DNA of 64,000 bases from Streptosporangium brasiliense. Its GTDB lineage: Bacteria; Actinomycetota; Actinomycetes; Streptosporangiales; Streptosporangiaceae. The position numbers and the translations under genes are program-made. Where the stretch lies: positions 2,480,001 through 2,544,000 of the forward strand of contig NZ_JAUSRB010000002.1 of NCBI RefSeq assembly GCF_030811595.1. The letters run 5' to 3'. Below are positions 15,867 through 24,530 of this stretch, in pieces. Positions within the stretch are counted from its first letter, which is position 1; each line of letters opens with the position of its first letter. Under the pieces are notes generated by a model. The model had not been told where the DNA came from. It was given only the letters and a program-made list of their open reading frames with translations, and did not search any database.

Positions 15867-18171
15867 CGGCGGCGCGGAGCGTCTGGTGGGCGGCGGTGGA
15901 CAGGCACAGCAGGGGGCGGGCGCCGTCGAGGCCCAGGTCGCGCAGGTGCCGCGCCATGGGATGGGCCGTCCGTCCGACGGTCAGCCGTGCCCGCGGCGCG
16001 GGATGCGCCCGTCCCCGGCCCCGCGTCTCGACGCACGACCGCAGCGTGGTGCCCCCGTGGCGTGAGTAGCTGACCAGGTCCCGGCCTTCGATCGGGACTC
16101 CAGGGCCGAGCGGCCCCCGGAGGGTGAGGAGCCTGTCGTCCGGGCCGCCGACCACGATACGGGCGGAGCGCGCGGTGAGCCGGATGTCCAGGGGGGCGAC
16201 GGACGGCCGGCGGCCCCAGATCTCCGGAGCCACGGCCGACACGGTGTCGGCGTCGACCACGGAGCCGACGGAGCAGCTGCCGGAGTGCCGGCGGTCCGCC
16301 CTCCGGAGCAGATCGGGCCAGATCCGGAACGGCCGCGGCCGCCACGGATCGTGCACGATGATCCCGAGGTCGACCTCGCGGTAGCCCCCCAGGCTGGTCC
16401 GCCGGTCCCAGGAGGCGTGGAGGGCGACGAGGGCACGCCCCGCGATCCGGACGGCGGGCCCGAGCCCGGTCTCCTCCAGCAGGGCCGCCGCCACGCCCGG
16501 GTCGGCGGCGAAGTAGGCGGTGAGGGCGGAGCCGTCCTGGCACCTGACCGGCAGTTCGAGCGCTCCCCGCGACGTCGTCGCCGGATAGGTCGGCACGGTC
16601 AGGAAGGGGAAGCCCTCGGGGTGGGGGGCGCGGTCGAACAGCAGGTAGATCTGTGAGCGGGTGACCGGCCCCCGGTACGGCGTGAGCTGTCGGTCGATCC
16701 GGTCGCGGGCCTCGGGCAGGTCGTTGGCGATGTTGGCGGCGTAGTGCTCGATGCTGTGGCAGATCGGGAACAGGTGGGTCGAGTCGAAATAGTCCACCAC
16801 ATACCAGTCAGGATGCAGGTCGAAGCAGTTGCCCGCGCCCTGCCCGTCCAGAGTGGGGATGATGTCGTGCTGGTTGGTGACGCTGGCGATCCAGGTCCGC
16901 GGGTCCGCGGGCCTCTTGAAGTCGACCGGCGATCCGACGGCCACGGCGTGGGTGACGGTGTAGCGGGCGCAGAATCCGGTGTCCTGCACCAGGTTCATGA
17001 TCGCCGCACCGCCCGAGCTGTGCCCGATCAGGGCGATCTCGGCCCCCGGCGGGATGCCGAAATCGTCGATGGCTTTGATCAGTGCGCGGCTGTAGGGGCC
17101 GCTGTCCAGTACGGCGCTGCTGAAGGCGCCGAGCAGATCCTGCGGGGAGTCGGTGTCGGGCCGGCCGGGTCTCATGCCGGGCACCTGGACGACGTGGCGC
17201 ACCACGCCGTCCGGGCCCGTCACGCTCTGGATGAGCATCCGCCCGGTCGTGCCGACGACGCCGATGTTGGCGAGGAAGTCGAGCAGCGAGCCCCGCGATC
17301 CCAGCCGTGCGGCCTCGGCGGGGTCCGGCTCCAGGCGGCGTGCGGCTCCGTCTCCCGTGTCGAGGACCGCTATGGCCCGGTTGCTCAGGCCGGTGATCGG
17401 ATCGGCGCTGGCATACCCCTTCCCGGTCGCGATCAGCCACGCGGCGGTGTCGTTGAGCGGGTTCTCGTCCAGCAGGGCCCGCAGGGCGAGAACCTCGCCG
17501 AAGACCGGGGCAAGCCCGCTGAGGGTGCGTACGGCGCCGCGGTCCTTCAGCAGGGCGCGCAGTGCCCGGACCGACTCGATGTCGCGGTCGGCGCCGACCG
17601 CTCCGATGAGCCTGCTCAGCAGCGGGTCGTCGAGCAGCTCCGGGTGGTTCAGGGTCACGGCGGTGATCCGCAGCCGCAGCGAGGTCGCCAGGATGAGGAC
17701 GGCCAGGCTCTCGGCGCCCGCCATGCCGCCCAGCTTGGCCGCGAGAGCGCCCAGCCGGCCGCCGGCGACCGCGTATCCGAGCCCGTTGCGGTCCGTCACC
17801 GCACGGAGCAGGGCACGCTGTGCCCGGTATCCCTCCGCCGGGGCGCGCGGCAGGGCGCCGAGCACGGCACCGTCGGTGAGCGCCGCGGTGGCGTGGACGG
17901 ACGCCTCCTGGACCGCCGTCCCGATGTCGGCCAGCTCACGGGCCGCGGCACGCAGCAGCTCCGCGACCGCGGCCGGGGCACTTTCGGCCAGGGCGCCCTC
18001 GGCTGCGGCACCTCCGGCCGGGGTGACTCCGGCCGGGGCGTCTCCGGCCGAGGGGCTCTCGGCTCGGGCACCTTCGACCGGGGCGCCTGTGGCCGGAGAG
18101 TCTCCGGCTGGGGCGCCCGCCCCGCGGGCGTCGGGGCGGGGGTGGTCCGCGGCGGCATCTCCGCCGCTCAC
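15844..18171 (-). CDS. lipase-like hydrolase fused to an acetoacetate-decarboxylase-like domain
   Basis: A 775-residue protein. Residues 10-65 are a Gly/Ala/Pro/Glu-rich repeat tail; residues 66-330 are helical and unrecognised. Residues 330-500 carry an alpha/beta-hydrolase lipase core: Ser385 in GHSSGG, an acidic candidate in NQHDIIP (436) and His476 in HSIEHY. Residues 540-775 resemble the acetoacetate-decarboxylase fold, with TSLGGYREVDLGII as the best match; I cannot identify its catalytic Lys. The GTG start overlaps the dioxygenase stop (GTGA), so it is the third gene of a coupled P450-dioxygenase-lipase operon. The likely role is to release fatty acid and process the oxidised product. 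The decarboxylase-like assignment is less secure than the lipase. Confidence 0.75.
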   Translation of the reverse strand: MSGGDAAADHPRPDARGAGAPAGDSPATGAPVEGARAESPSAGDAPAGVTPAGGAAAEGALAESAPAAVAELLRAAARELADIGTAVQEASVHATAALTDGAVLGALPRAPAEGYRAQRALLRAVTDRNGLGYAVAGGRLGALAAKLGGMAGAESLAVLILATSLRLRITAVTLNHPELLDDPLLSRLIGAVGADRDIESVRALRALLKDRGAVRTLSGLAPVFGEVLALRALLDENPLNDTAAWLIATGKGYASADPITGLSNRAIAVLDTGDGAARRLEPDPAEAARLGSRGSLLDFLANIGVVGTTGRMLIQSVTGPDGVVRHVVQVPGMRPGRPDTDSPQDLLGAFSSAVLDSGPYSRALIKAIDDFGIPPGAEIALIGHSSGGAAIMNLVQDTGFCARYTVTHAVAVGSPVDFKRPADPRTWIASVTNQHDIIPTLDGQGAGNCFDLHPDWYVVDYFDSTHLFPICHSIEHYAANIANDLPEARDRIDRQLTPYRGPVTRSQIYLLFDRAPHPEGFPFLTVPTYPATTSRGALELPVRCQDGSALTAYFAADPGVAAALLEETGLGPAVRIAGRALVALHASWDRRTSLGGYREVDLGIIVHDPWRPRPFRIWPDLLRRADRRHSGSCSVGSVVDADTVSAVAPEIWGRRPSVAPLDIRLTARSARIVVGGPDDRLLTLRGPLGPGVPIEGRDLVSYSRHGGTTLRSCVETRGRGRAHPAPRARLTVGRTAHPMARHLRDLGLDGARPLLCLSTAAHQTLRAAGVPVRTT
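17990..18125. repeat. in-frame GC-rich repeat coding for the fusion protein N-terminus
   Basis: Short units resembling GGCCGGGGCGCCTCC repeat with small changes and encode the Ala/Gly/Pro/Glu tail of the lipase fusion on the minus strand. The frame stays open throughout. Confidence 0.6.
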
Positions 18172-19760
18172 CGCGTCGCCTGCCAGGTCAGGCTCACCGG
18201 ACGCGGCCGCGGGTCTTCGGGGACGTTGCGGTGGAGCACGTCCGACAGCGTCCGCGTGGTGGCGATGATCTTCATCCCGGCCGGGGAGAAGGTCGCGGCG
18301 TTGAACACCCGCGAGGCCAGCAGGGGATTGGTCAGCGCCTGCGAGAAGGCGTCAATGGCGATGATCTTTGTGAGGAGCGGCGGCAGCATGGCCTCCGGGG
18401 CCCCCGGCTCCTCGGCGAACAGGCCGACGTACAGGTCCAGGTCGTCGACGCTCCGGTAGAGCCCACGCAGCGCCTCGCTCACCCTCGGGTCACCGGAGAC
18501 CTGATCGAAGCGGCGCACGCGGGGGAAGCGGCAGTGCTCGCGGTAGCCGTTGTAGGGGGCCAGGTTCAGTGCGCGTGAGTCGGCGATGCTGGCCACGTCG
18601 ACCTCCCGCAGGACGGGGTCGGTGTTGAACAGGCCGATACGGCCGGCGCGCTGCCGGGAGGCGTCCTCGAAGAGCCGGCCCAGACCCGGCCCGGGGATGA
18701 GCGCTCCTCCGATCATGGTCTCCGCCATCGGGAGCTCCCGGCCGCCCACGGACAGGGTGGAGGGGATCAGGCTGTGCCAGCGGTATACCAGGTTGAACTC
18801 CGCCGAGGCCCAGTTCTGCCGGTGCCAGGGCGCGTGGGCCAGCATGGCCGACAGCCGTGGGTCGAGGGTGAAGCGGAAGTGATACGGGGTGATGTGGTTG
18901 ATGTATTCCTCCACCACCAGCTTGATGAGGAGGACGATGAGGATGTTGCGCGCCGTCTGGAACAGGCGTTCGTCGTCCCAGCGCGGATAGTGCCCGGCCA
19001 GCAGGCGTGCCACCCTGTTGTGCTCGCGCAGGAAAAGCACCGTGAGCATGGTGAAGCCGATCTGGATGTTGCCCCGGTCGCTGCCCGTCGCGAACAGGGT
19101 GTCGCGCTGCGCGTCGGTGAGCTCCGCGAAACGGATCACACCGAGGGCGGAGAACTCGGATTTGACCTTGCCGTTCTCGCAGAGGTGGGGAGGGAACTCC
19201 GCGCCGTTGATGAGCTGGCTCTTGAGCAGTCCGCCGTCGAACGTCCGCAGGGCGGCGGTCGCCGTGTCGTCGAGCCCGTAGAGCTGGTTCAGGTCGATGT
19301 GGTGGTTGGAGCTGTTCTTGCGCGGATCTCTGGGGACGTGGGTGTCGCCGCGGAGGAAGCCGTCGGTGAACCACTGGGCGAAGTAGGCGAACAGCACGGT
19401 GGACCGGGGGCACGGGATCATGGCGTCGCCGCGGGTGAACAGGTCGGCGGCGCGCTCGGGGGTGGGCCGGCCGCTCCCGTCTCCCGTGGCCGGTGGCATG
19501 TGGCGCCCGTTGAACGTCCGGTCGGTCAGTGAGGCCCACGAGGTGTAGTCGGCCATGGTGCTCAGCGGCTCGGGCCGGGGCGGCATCTCGCGGATCGCGT
19601 GGTCGATCAGCGAGGCGTTGAGGCGCCGCCGTACGGGCTGGACGCGCTGGGCGAGGTCCCAGAGCGGGCGCCCGTTGGTCAGGGCCAGGAACCTCAGCCG
19701 GTTGGCGGCGCCGTCGGTCGCGATGCTCCGCGCGCTCGCTCTGGTGGGCTTCACCGTCAC
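18168..19760 (-). CDS. cyclooxygenase-like heme fatty-acid dioxygenase
   Basis: A 530-residue animal-heme-peroxidase-family protein that follows prostaglandin H synthase along most of its length: FAYFAQWF, HIDLNQLYG, LFLREHNRV, LFQTAR, YHFRF and EFNLVYRWHSLIPST. The oxygenase Tyr (Tyr326) and proximal heme His (His329) of the YxWH motif are present. The distal His of the COX peroxidase site is replaced (AQWFTD: Gln129 kept, Asp133 where His is expected), so peroxidase activity may be lost and a fatty-acid hydroperoxide released. The GTG start at 19760 overlaps the P450 stop, with GAAGGGGG upstream. The operon context suggests oxylipin synthesis. Confidence 0.88.
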   Translation of the reverse strand: MTVKPTRASARSIATDGAANRLRFLALTNGRPLWDLAQRVQPVRRRLNASLIDHAIREMPPRPEPLSTMADYTSWASLTDRTFNGRHMPPATGDGSGRPTPERAADLFTRGDAMIPCPRSTVLFAYFAQWFTDGFLRGDTHVPRDPRKNSSNHHIDLNQLYGLDDTATAALRTFDGGLLKSQLINGAEFPPHLCENGKVKSEFSALGVIRFAELTDAQRDTLFATGSDRGNIQIGFTMLTVLFLREHNRVARLLAGHYPRWDDERLFQTARNILIVLLIKLVVEEYINHITPYHFRFTLDPRLSAMLAHAPWHRQNWASAEFNLVYRWHSLIPSTLSVGGRELPMAETMIGGALIPGPGLGRLFEDASRQRAGRIGLFNTDPVLREVDVASIADSRALNLAPYNGYREHCRFPRVRRFDQVSGDPRVSEALRGLYRSVDDLDLYVGLFAEEPGAPEAMLPPLLTKIIAIDAFSQALTNPLLASRVFNAATFSPAGMKIIATTRTLSDVLHRNVPEDPRPRPVSLTWQATR

Positions 19761-21088
19761 GCCCCCTTCCCCGCCGGGCCGAGCCCCAGGACGTATCGGT
19801 CGGGGAAGATCCCGTGGGCGCGGACGATCACCCCGTCCGGCGGTGGGAGCGGGTGCAGGCCGGGGCGGCGGAGCAGGCGGCGTACGGTTTCGCAGATGAC
19901 GGCCCGGGCGGGATGCACGCCGAGGCACGCGTGGTGGCCGTGGCCGAAGTAGAGCCGGAGGTGCTCCGGCCGGTCGAGGCGGAAATCGTCGGGCTCCTCC
20001 ACCACGTCCGGGTCGAACATGGCCGAGGCCGGCGCGGCGAGCACGAACGTCCCCGCGGGGATGACCGTCCGGCGCGGGGTGCCGGCGGCCAGGACGTAGT
20101 CGCGCTCGCACAGCCGGGGGAGCAGTTTGAAGAACGGGCTGAACCGCAGCGCCTCCCAGACGTAGCGGTCGAAACGGGAGGGGTCGGGGTCGGCGGCGGC
20201 CTCGACGGCCTCCGCCCGCACCTGCGGGCGGAGCATGATCTGCTCCACCGCCTCCACCATGGCGCCCGGCCCGCTCTCCACGGATCCGAGGGGCAGCCCC
20301 GCCATGTTGATCAGCAGTCGCTCGTCGCCGACGCCGACCTCGGCCGGGAGGGCGGTGTGGAGGAGGCGGGTGAAGACGTCGTCGGGGAGTGGTCCCCGCC
20401 CCGCCGCCAGGGCGGCCCGGCGCTCGGCGAGCAGGCCGCGCAGGTAGCCCATCATCTCCTCGCCCGCACGGACCGACTCGGCCTGGACCGCCGGGTCGCC
20501 CTGGAAGTTGGCGAAGCCGTCGACGACAACGGCCCTCGTCCACCGTGACAGGGTCTCCGGAGTGGGCCCGGGGAAACCGAAGTAATCTCCGCACACGCGC
20601 AGGGCGACGTGCCGGAACAGCTCGCCGACGGCCTCGATCCGTCCGCGCCGCGCCGCGGCGTCCAACGCCTCGTCCGCGATCCGTCCCACCAGTCCGCGCA
20701 GGTCCGCCACGTCCTGCGGGGCGAGCATGACCTGCATCAGCCCCTTTTCCCGCCAGTTCATCGGCGTCGCGTCCCTGCCGAGCATGAACGGCCCGCCCAG
20801 GGCCGCGTCCAGGCGCGGGCCGAAGGCCCTGACCGTGAAGGTCTCCTCCCGGGAGAGCACTTCGACGACATCGGCGTAACGGGTCACGACGGTGAACGCC
20901 GGCGTGACGAAGATCGGCCGCTGTTCGCGGAGCTCCGCGAACAGCGCGCGCCAGTCGGTGCGCATCCACTCCTGGACGAGGGCGGAGGCGGACCCCGGAT
21001 CGCGTGCCACGGCCGCGTCGTATCTCGCCAGATGGTCGCCCGTTCTCTCCAGGTGGTCGCCCGCAGCCGACTGATCGACAGCACCCAT
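19757..21088 (-). CDS. cytochrome P450, possible hydroperoxide-processing type
   Basis: A 443-residue P450. The heme loop is FGHGHHACLG with Cys388, and the K-helix ExxR is E312-R315. The I-helix reads NMAGLPLGSVESG (about 261-273) and does not show the usual acid-Thr pair of O2-activating P450s; Ser occupies the Thr place. CYP5, CYP8 and CYP74 enzymes, which rearrange fatty-acid hydroperoxides without O2, also lack that Thr. Together with the coupled dioxygenase gene, this suggests a hydroperoxide isomerase or synthase (inference). ATG 21088 follows GGAGGG. First gene of the three-gene operon. Confidence 0.88.
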   Translation of the reverse strand: MGAVDQSAAGDHLERTGDHLARYDAAVARDPGSASALVQEWMRTDWRALFAELREQRPIFVTPAFTVVTRYADVVEVLSREETFTVRAFGPRLDAALGGPFMLGRDATPMNWREKGLMQVMLAPQDVADLRGLVGRIADEALDAAARRGRIEAVGELFRHVALRVCGDYFGFPGPTPETLSRWTRAVVVDGFANFQGDPAVQAESVRAGEEMMGYLRGLLAERRAALAAGRGPLPDDVFTRLLHTALPAEVGVGDERLLINMAGLPLGSVESGPGAMVEAVEQIMLRPQVRAEAVEAAADPDPSRFDRYVWEALRFSPFFKLLPRLCERDYVLAAGTPRRTVIPAGTFVLAAPASAMFDPDVVEEPDDFRLDRPEHLRLYFGHGHHACLGVHPARAVICETVRRLLRRPGLHPLPPPDGVIVRAHGIFPDRYVLGLGPAGKGA

Positions 21089-21415
21089 GCCGTAGGACCC
21101 TCCGTCTCACGCGTGAACCGGCCGCTGAAGCCATGGCGGACGGAGATCGTCACTTTCCGTAGCCATTGCTCAGGTGGGCGTCACATTACCTCAGGATGGC
21201 TACCGAATGCATTGTTTTGACTCCCGTACGTAATCAAGACGTCACTTCCCGGCAAGTCCCGCCACCCCGCCGTCCGGCCGTTGAATGGGTGGCCGGACCG
21301 TGCGCAGGCGGTCTCCGCCGCCGCGAGGAGACCGGTCGGTCTCCGCCGACCGCGAGGAGGCCGCCAGGAGGCCGCCAGGAGAAGCAGAAGAAGACCGCCA
21401 GGAGAAGGAGGTAGC
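21089..21415. promoter_or_regulatory. divergent region between the P450 operon and the desaturase
   Basis: This 327-base gap must hold promoters for both directions. Around 21205-21245 there is an AT-richer patch. The right part (about 21310-21410) is an A/G-rich series of CGCCAGGAG-like units that ends in the strong AAGGAGG site of the desaturase. No clear palindromic operator was found. Confidence 0.5.
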
Positions 21416-22549
21416 GTGACCACGTCGGCCTTCCCGCCGGGTCAGCCGGAGTCAGGCACGGCCGAGACAGTGCCGGAGTCAGGGGCAGCCGAGACGGTGC
21501 CGAAATCGGGCACGGCCGAGACGGTGCCGGAGCCGGGCGCGGCCGAGACGGTGCCGGAGCCGGGCGCGGCCGAGACGGTGGCGGTCACGGCCGGGCGCCG
21601 CGCCGTCTATCTGGTCGCCCTCGTCATACTGCCGGTGCTGGCCCTGGCGGTCGCGGTCCCCGCCGTCTGGGGGTGGGGGATCGGTCCCCGCGACGCGGTC
21701 ATCGCCGTCGTCATGTATCTGGTCAGCGTTTTCGGGATCGCCGTCGGCTACCACCGGCACTTCACCCATCGCGCCTTCAGATGCCGCAGGCCGCTGCGGA
21801 TCGCGCTCATGCTGGCCGGCGGGATGGCGCTCGAAGGCCCCGTCACGCTGTGGACGGCCGAGCACCGCCGCCACCACAAGTACGCCGACCGGCCCGGCGA
21901 CCCACACTCGCCGTGGCGCTACGGCGACAGCGGCCTGGCCCTGCTGCGAGGCATGGCGCACGCCCACGTCGGCTGGTTCTACACCGCGCGCCGCCGCTCC
22001 AGCCGGCAGCACTGGGTGCCGGACCTGATGGCCGATCCCGACGTCCGGCGCTTCGACTCCGCCTATCCCGCCGTCGCGGTGCTGTCGTTCCTGCTGCCCG
22101 CCGCGGTGGGAGGGCTGTGGGCGATGTCGTGGAGCGGCATGTGGACCGCCCTCTTCTGGGGCGGGCTGGTCCGCTACGCCGTGGTGCACCACGTGACCTG
22201 GTCGGTGAACTCCATCGCCCACACCTTCGGCGAACGCCCCTTCAGGAGCAGGGACCGCTCCTCCAACGTCCGGTGGGTGGCGCTGCTGACCCTCGGCGAG
22301 GGCTGGCACAACTGGCACCACGTCGACCCGACCTGCGCCCGCCACGGGGTGCTCAGAGGCCAGCTGGACCCGAGCGCCCGCCTGATCCGCTGGTTCGAAC
22401 GGGCAGGCTGGGCGTACGGCGTGCGCTGGCCGGACGCCGCGCGCCTGACCGCCCGCCGCTCCGCCGGTTCCGCCGGGGCGGGGGCGGGCGCCGCCCCGGC
22501 GGAACCGCCGGTTATCCCCGCACCCCCGCCACCTCCTCCTCCCCGCTGA
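21416..22549 (+). CDS. membrane fatty-acid (acyl-CoA) desaturase
   Basis: A 377-residue integral-membrane desaturase. The three histidine boxes are HRHFTH, HRRHH and HNWHH, which bind the diiron centre that inserts a double bond into acyl chains. Hydrophobic segments flank the boxes as usual. GTG 21416 sits behind AAGGAGGTAGC. The N-terminal 55 residues are a repeat tail with [13 protein letters not shown] nonapeptides and precede the first membrane helix. It diverges from the P450/dioxygenase operon, so it may supply the unsaturated fatty acid that dioxygenases need (inference). Its 3' end overlaps the oppositely oriented ABC transporter gene by 38 bases. Confidence 0.9.
   Translation: MTTSAFPPGQPESGTAETVPESGAAETVPKSGTAETVPEPGAAETVPEPGAAETVAVTAGRRAVYLVALVILPVLALAVAVPAVWGWGIGPRDAVIAVVMYLVSVFGIAVGYHRHFTHRAFRCRRPLRIALMLAGGMALEGPVTLWTAEHRRHHKYADRPGDPHSPWRYGDSGLALLRGMAHAHVGWFYTARRRSSRQHWVPDLMADPDVRRFDSAYPAVAVLSFLLPAAVGGLWAMSWSGMWTALFWGGLVRYAVVHHVTWSVNSIAHTFGERPFRSRDRSSNVRWVALLTLGEGWHNWHHVDPTCARHGVLRGQLDPSARLIRWFERAGWAYGVRWPDAARLTARRSAGSAGAGAGAAPAEPPVIPAPPPPPPPR
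21448..21588. repeat. 27-nt in-frame tandem repeat, about five copies
   Basis: Units such as GAGCCGGGCGCGGCCGAGAC plus seven bases repeat with few changes and encode [13 protein letters not shown] nonapeptides at the desaturase N-terminus. The two final copies are nearly identical, suggesting recent expansion. Confidence 0.85.
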
Positions 22550-24530
22550 CCTCGTCGTCATCGGTGACCAGCGCGCCGCTGAACTGCGCCGCGTACAGCC
22601 GGTGGTAGGCGCCCTGGGCGGCGAGCAGCTCGTCGTGGGTGCCGTGCTCGACGATGCGGCCGGCGTCCATCACCAGGATCAGGTCGGCGTCGCGGATGGT
22701 GGACAGCCGGTGGGCGATGACGAAGCTGGTGCGGTCGGAGCGGAGCGCGGCCATCGCGTGCTGGACCAGGACCTCGGTCCGGGTGTCGACCGAGCTGGTG
22801 GCCTCGTCGAGGATGAGCAGGGACGGGTCGGAGAGGAAGGCGCGGGCGATGGTCAGCAGCTGCTTCTCCCCGGCGCTGACGTTGCCGCCCTCCTCGTCGA
22901 TGACGGTGTCGTAGCCGTCGGGCAGGGTGCGGACGAACCGGTCGACGAACGTGGCCTGCGCGGCGGCCAGGATCTCCTCCTCGGTGGCCCGGGGGTTGCC
23001 GTAGGCGATGTTCTCGCGGATGGTGCCGCCGAACAGCCAGGTGTCCTGGAGCACCATGCCGATGTGCGAGCGCAGGTCCTCACGGCGCATCGCGGTGACG
23101 TCGACGCCGTCGAGGGTGATCCGGCCGGAGTCCAGCTCGTAGAAGCGCAGGATCAGGTTGACGAGGGTGGTCTTCCCCGCGCCGGTCGGGCCGACGATCG
23201 CGACCGTGTGCCCGGGCTCGGCCACCAGCGACAGATCCTCGATGAGAGGCTGCTCCGGTTCGTAGCGGAAGGACACGTGCTCGAACTCGACGCGGCCCCG
23301 CCGGGAGGCGGGCGGCACCGGGTCGGCGGGGTCCGGCTCCTGCTCCTCGGCGTCCAGCAGCTCGAAGACCCGCTCGGCCGAGGCCACCCCCGACTGCAGC
23401 AGGTTGGCCATCGAGGCGACCCGGGTCAGCGGCTGGGTGAACTGCTGCGAATACTGGACGAACGCCTGGACGTCGCCCAGGCTCATCGTCCCGGTGGCGA
23501 CCCGTATGCTCCCGACGACGGCGATGGCGACGTAGTTGAGGTTCCCGATGAAGGTCATCGTCGGCATGATGATCCCGGAGATGAACTGGGCGCCGAAGCT
23601 GGCCTTGAACAGCTCCTCGTTCCGGTCCTGGAACGCCTGCTCGACCTCCGGCCGGCGGCCGAACACCTTCACCAGCTCGTGGCCGGTGAACGCCTCCTCG
23701 ATGTGGGCGTTCAGGGTGCCGGTGTGGGTCCACTGCGCGACGAACAGCTTCTGCGAGCGCTTCGCGACCTGCTTGGTGACGACCATCGACAGCGGGATGG
23801 TCACCAGGGCGATCAGCGCGAGCAGCGGCGATATCACGAACATCATCGCCAGCACGCCGATCACGGTCAGCAGCGAGGTCAGCAGCTGGCTCATCGTCTG
23901 CTGCAGGGTCTGGGACACGTTGTCGATGTCGTTGGTGACCCGGCTGAGCAGCTCGCCGCGCGGCTGGCCGTCGAAGAACCGCAGGGGGAGCCGGTTCAGC
24001 TTGTCCTCGACGTCGGACCGGAGCCGGTACACGGTGCGCTGGACCACGTCGTTGAGGATGTAGCCCTGGAGCCAGGCGAAGACCGACGTCGCGACGTAGA
24101 GCACCACCGCCCAGACCACGAGCGTGCCCAGTGCGCCGAAGTCGACTCCGCGACCGGGCACGACGTCCATCCGCGAGAGCATGTCCGCGAAGCTGTCGTC
24201 GCCCGCCGCGCGGGCGGCCGCCACCGCCTGCTCCTTGGTGATCCCGGAGGGCAGCTGCTTGCCGATCACGCCGTCGAAGATCATGTCCGTCGCCCAGCCG
24301 AGGAGCCTCGGCCCGATGACGGAGAGCACCACGCCGATCAGGGCGAGGACGAGCACCACCGTGATCCTCGCGCGCTCGGGCGCCAGGCGCCGCATCAGCC
24401 GCCGCGTGGACGGCCAGAAGCTCATCGACTTCTCCACGAGCATCCCGGCCCCGGCGAAGGGGCCCCGCCCGAAGAGGCCGCCGCCCGCCGGCGGGCGTGG
24501 TGGCGTGGTCGTCATGGGCCGGTCGCTCAT
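22512..24530 (-). CDS. ABC exporter half-transporter, canonical nucleotide-binding domain
   Basis: A 672-residue fused transmembrane/ATPase exporter subunit. Six membrane helices span roughly residues 60-370; the NBD follows with Walker A GPTGAGKT, signature VSAGEKQ and Walker [11 protein letters not shown], where the catalytic Glu is present. ATG 24530 overlaps the stop of the preceding ABC gene (ATGA). With its partner it would form a heterodimeric multidrug- or lipid-type exporter controlled by the TetR gene upstream. The C-terminus overlaps the convergent desaturase gene by 38 bases. Confidence 0.92.
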   Translation of the reverse strand: MSDRPMTTTPPRPPAGGGLFGRGPFAGAGMLVEKSMSFWPSTRRLMRRLAPERARITVVLVLALIGVVLSVIGPRLLGWATDMIFDGVIGKQLPSGITKEQAVAAARAAGDDSFADMLSRMDVVPGRGVDFGALGTLVVWAVVLYVATSVFAWLQGYILNDVVQRTVYRLRSDVEDKLNRLPLRFFDGQPRGELLSRVTNDIDNVSQTLQQTMSQLLTSLLTVIGVLAMMFVISPLLALIALVTIPLSMVVTKQVAKRSQKLFVAQWTHTGTLNAHIEEAFTGHELVKVFGRRPEVEQAFQDRNEELFKASFGAQFISGIIMPTMTFIGNLNYVAIAVVGSIRVATGTMSLGDVQAFVQYSQQFTQPLTRVASMANLLQSGVASAERVFELLDAEEQEPDPADPVPPASRRGRVEFEHVSFRYEPEQPLIEDLSLVAEPGHTVAIVGPTGAGKTTLVNLILRFYELDSGRITLDGVDVTAMRREDLRSHIGMVLQDTWLFGGTIRENIAYGNPRATEEEILAAAQATFVDRFVRTLPDGYDTVIDEEGGNVSAGEKQLLTIARAFLSDPSLLILDEATSSVDTRTEVLVQHAMAALRSDRTSFVIAHRLSTIRDADLILVMDAGRIVEHGTHDELLAAQGAYHRLYAAQFSGALVTDDDEVSGEEEVAGVRG

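Noticed and set aside
16744..18459. Long plus-strand open frames opposite the lipase and dioxygenase genes
   Set aside because: Antisense frames stay open because of high GC at third positions; translations have no recognised folds, while the minus strand has clear enzymes.
19761..21134. Extension of the dioxygenase frame upstream through the P450 gene
   Set aside because: It lies out of frame with the P450 and is low-complexity; the GTG at 19760 with its ribosome site and GTGA overlap explains the real start.
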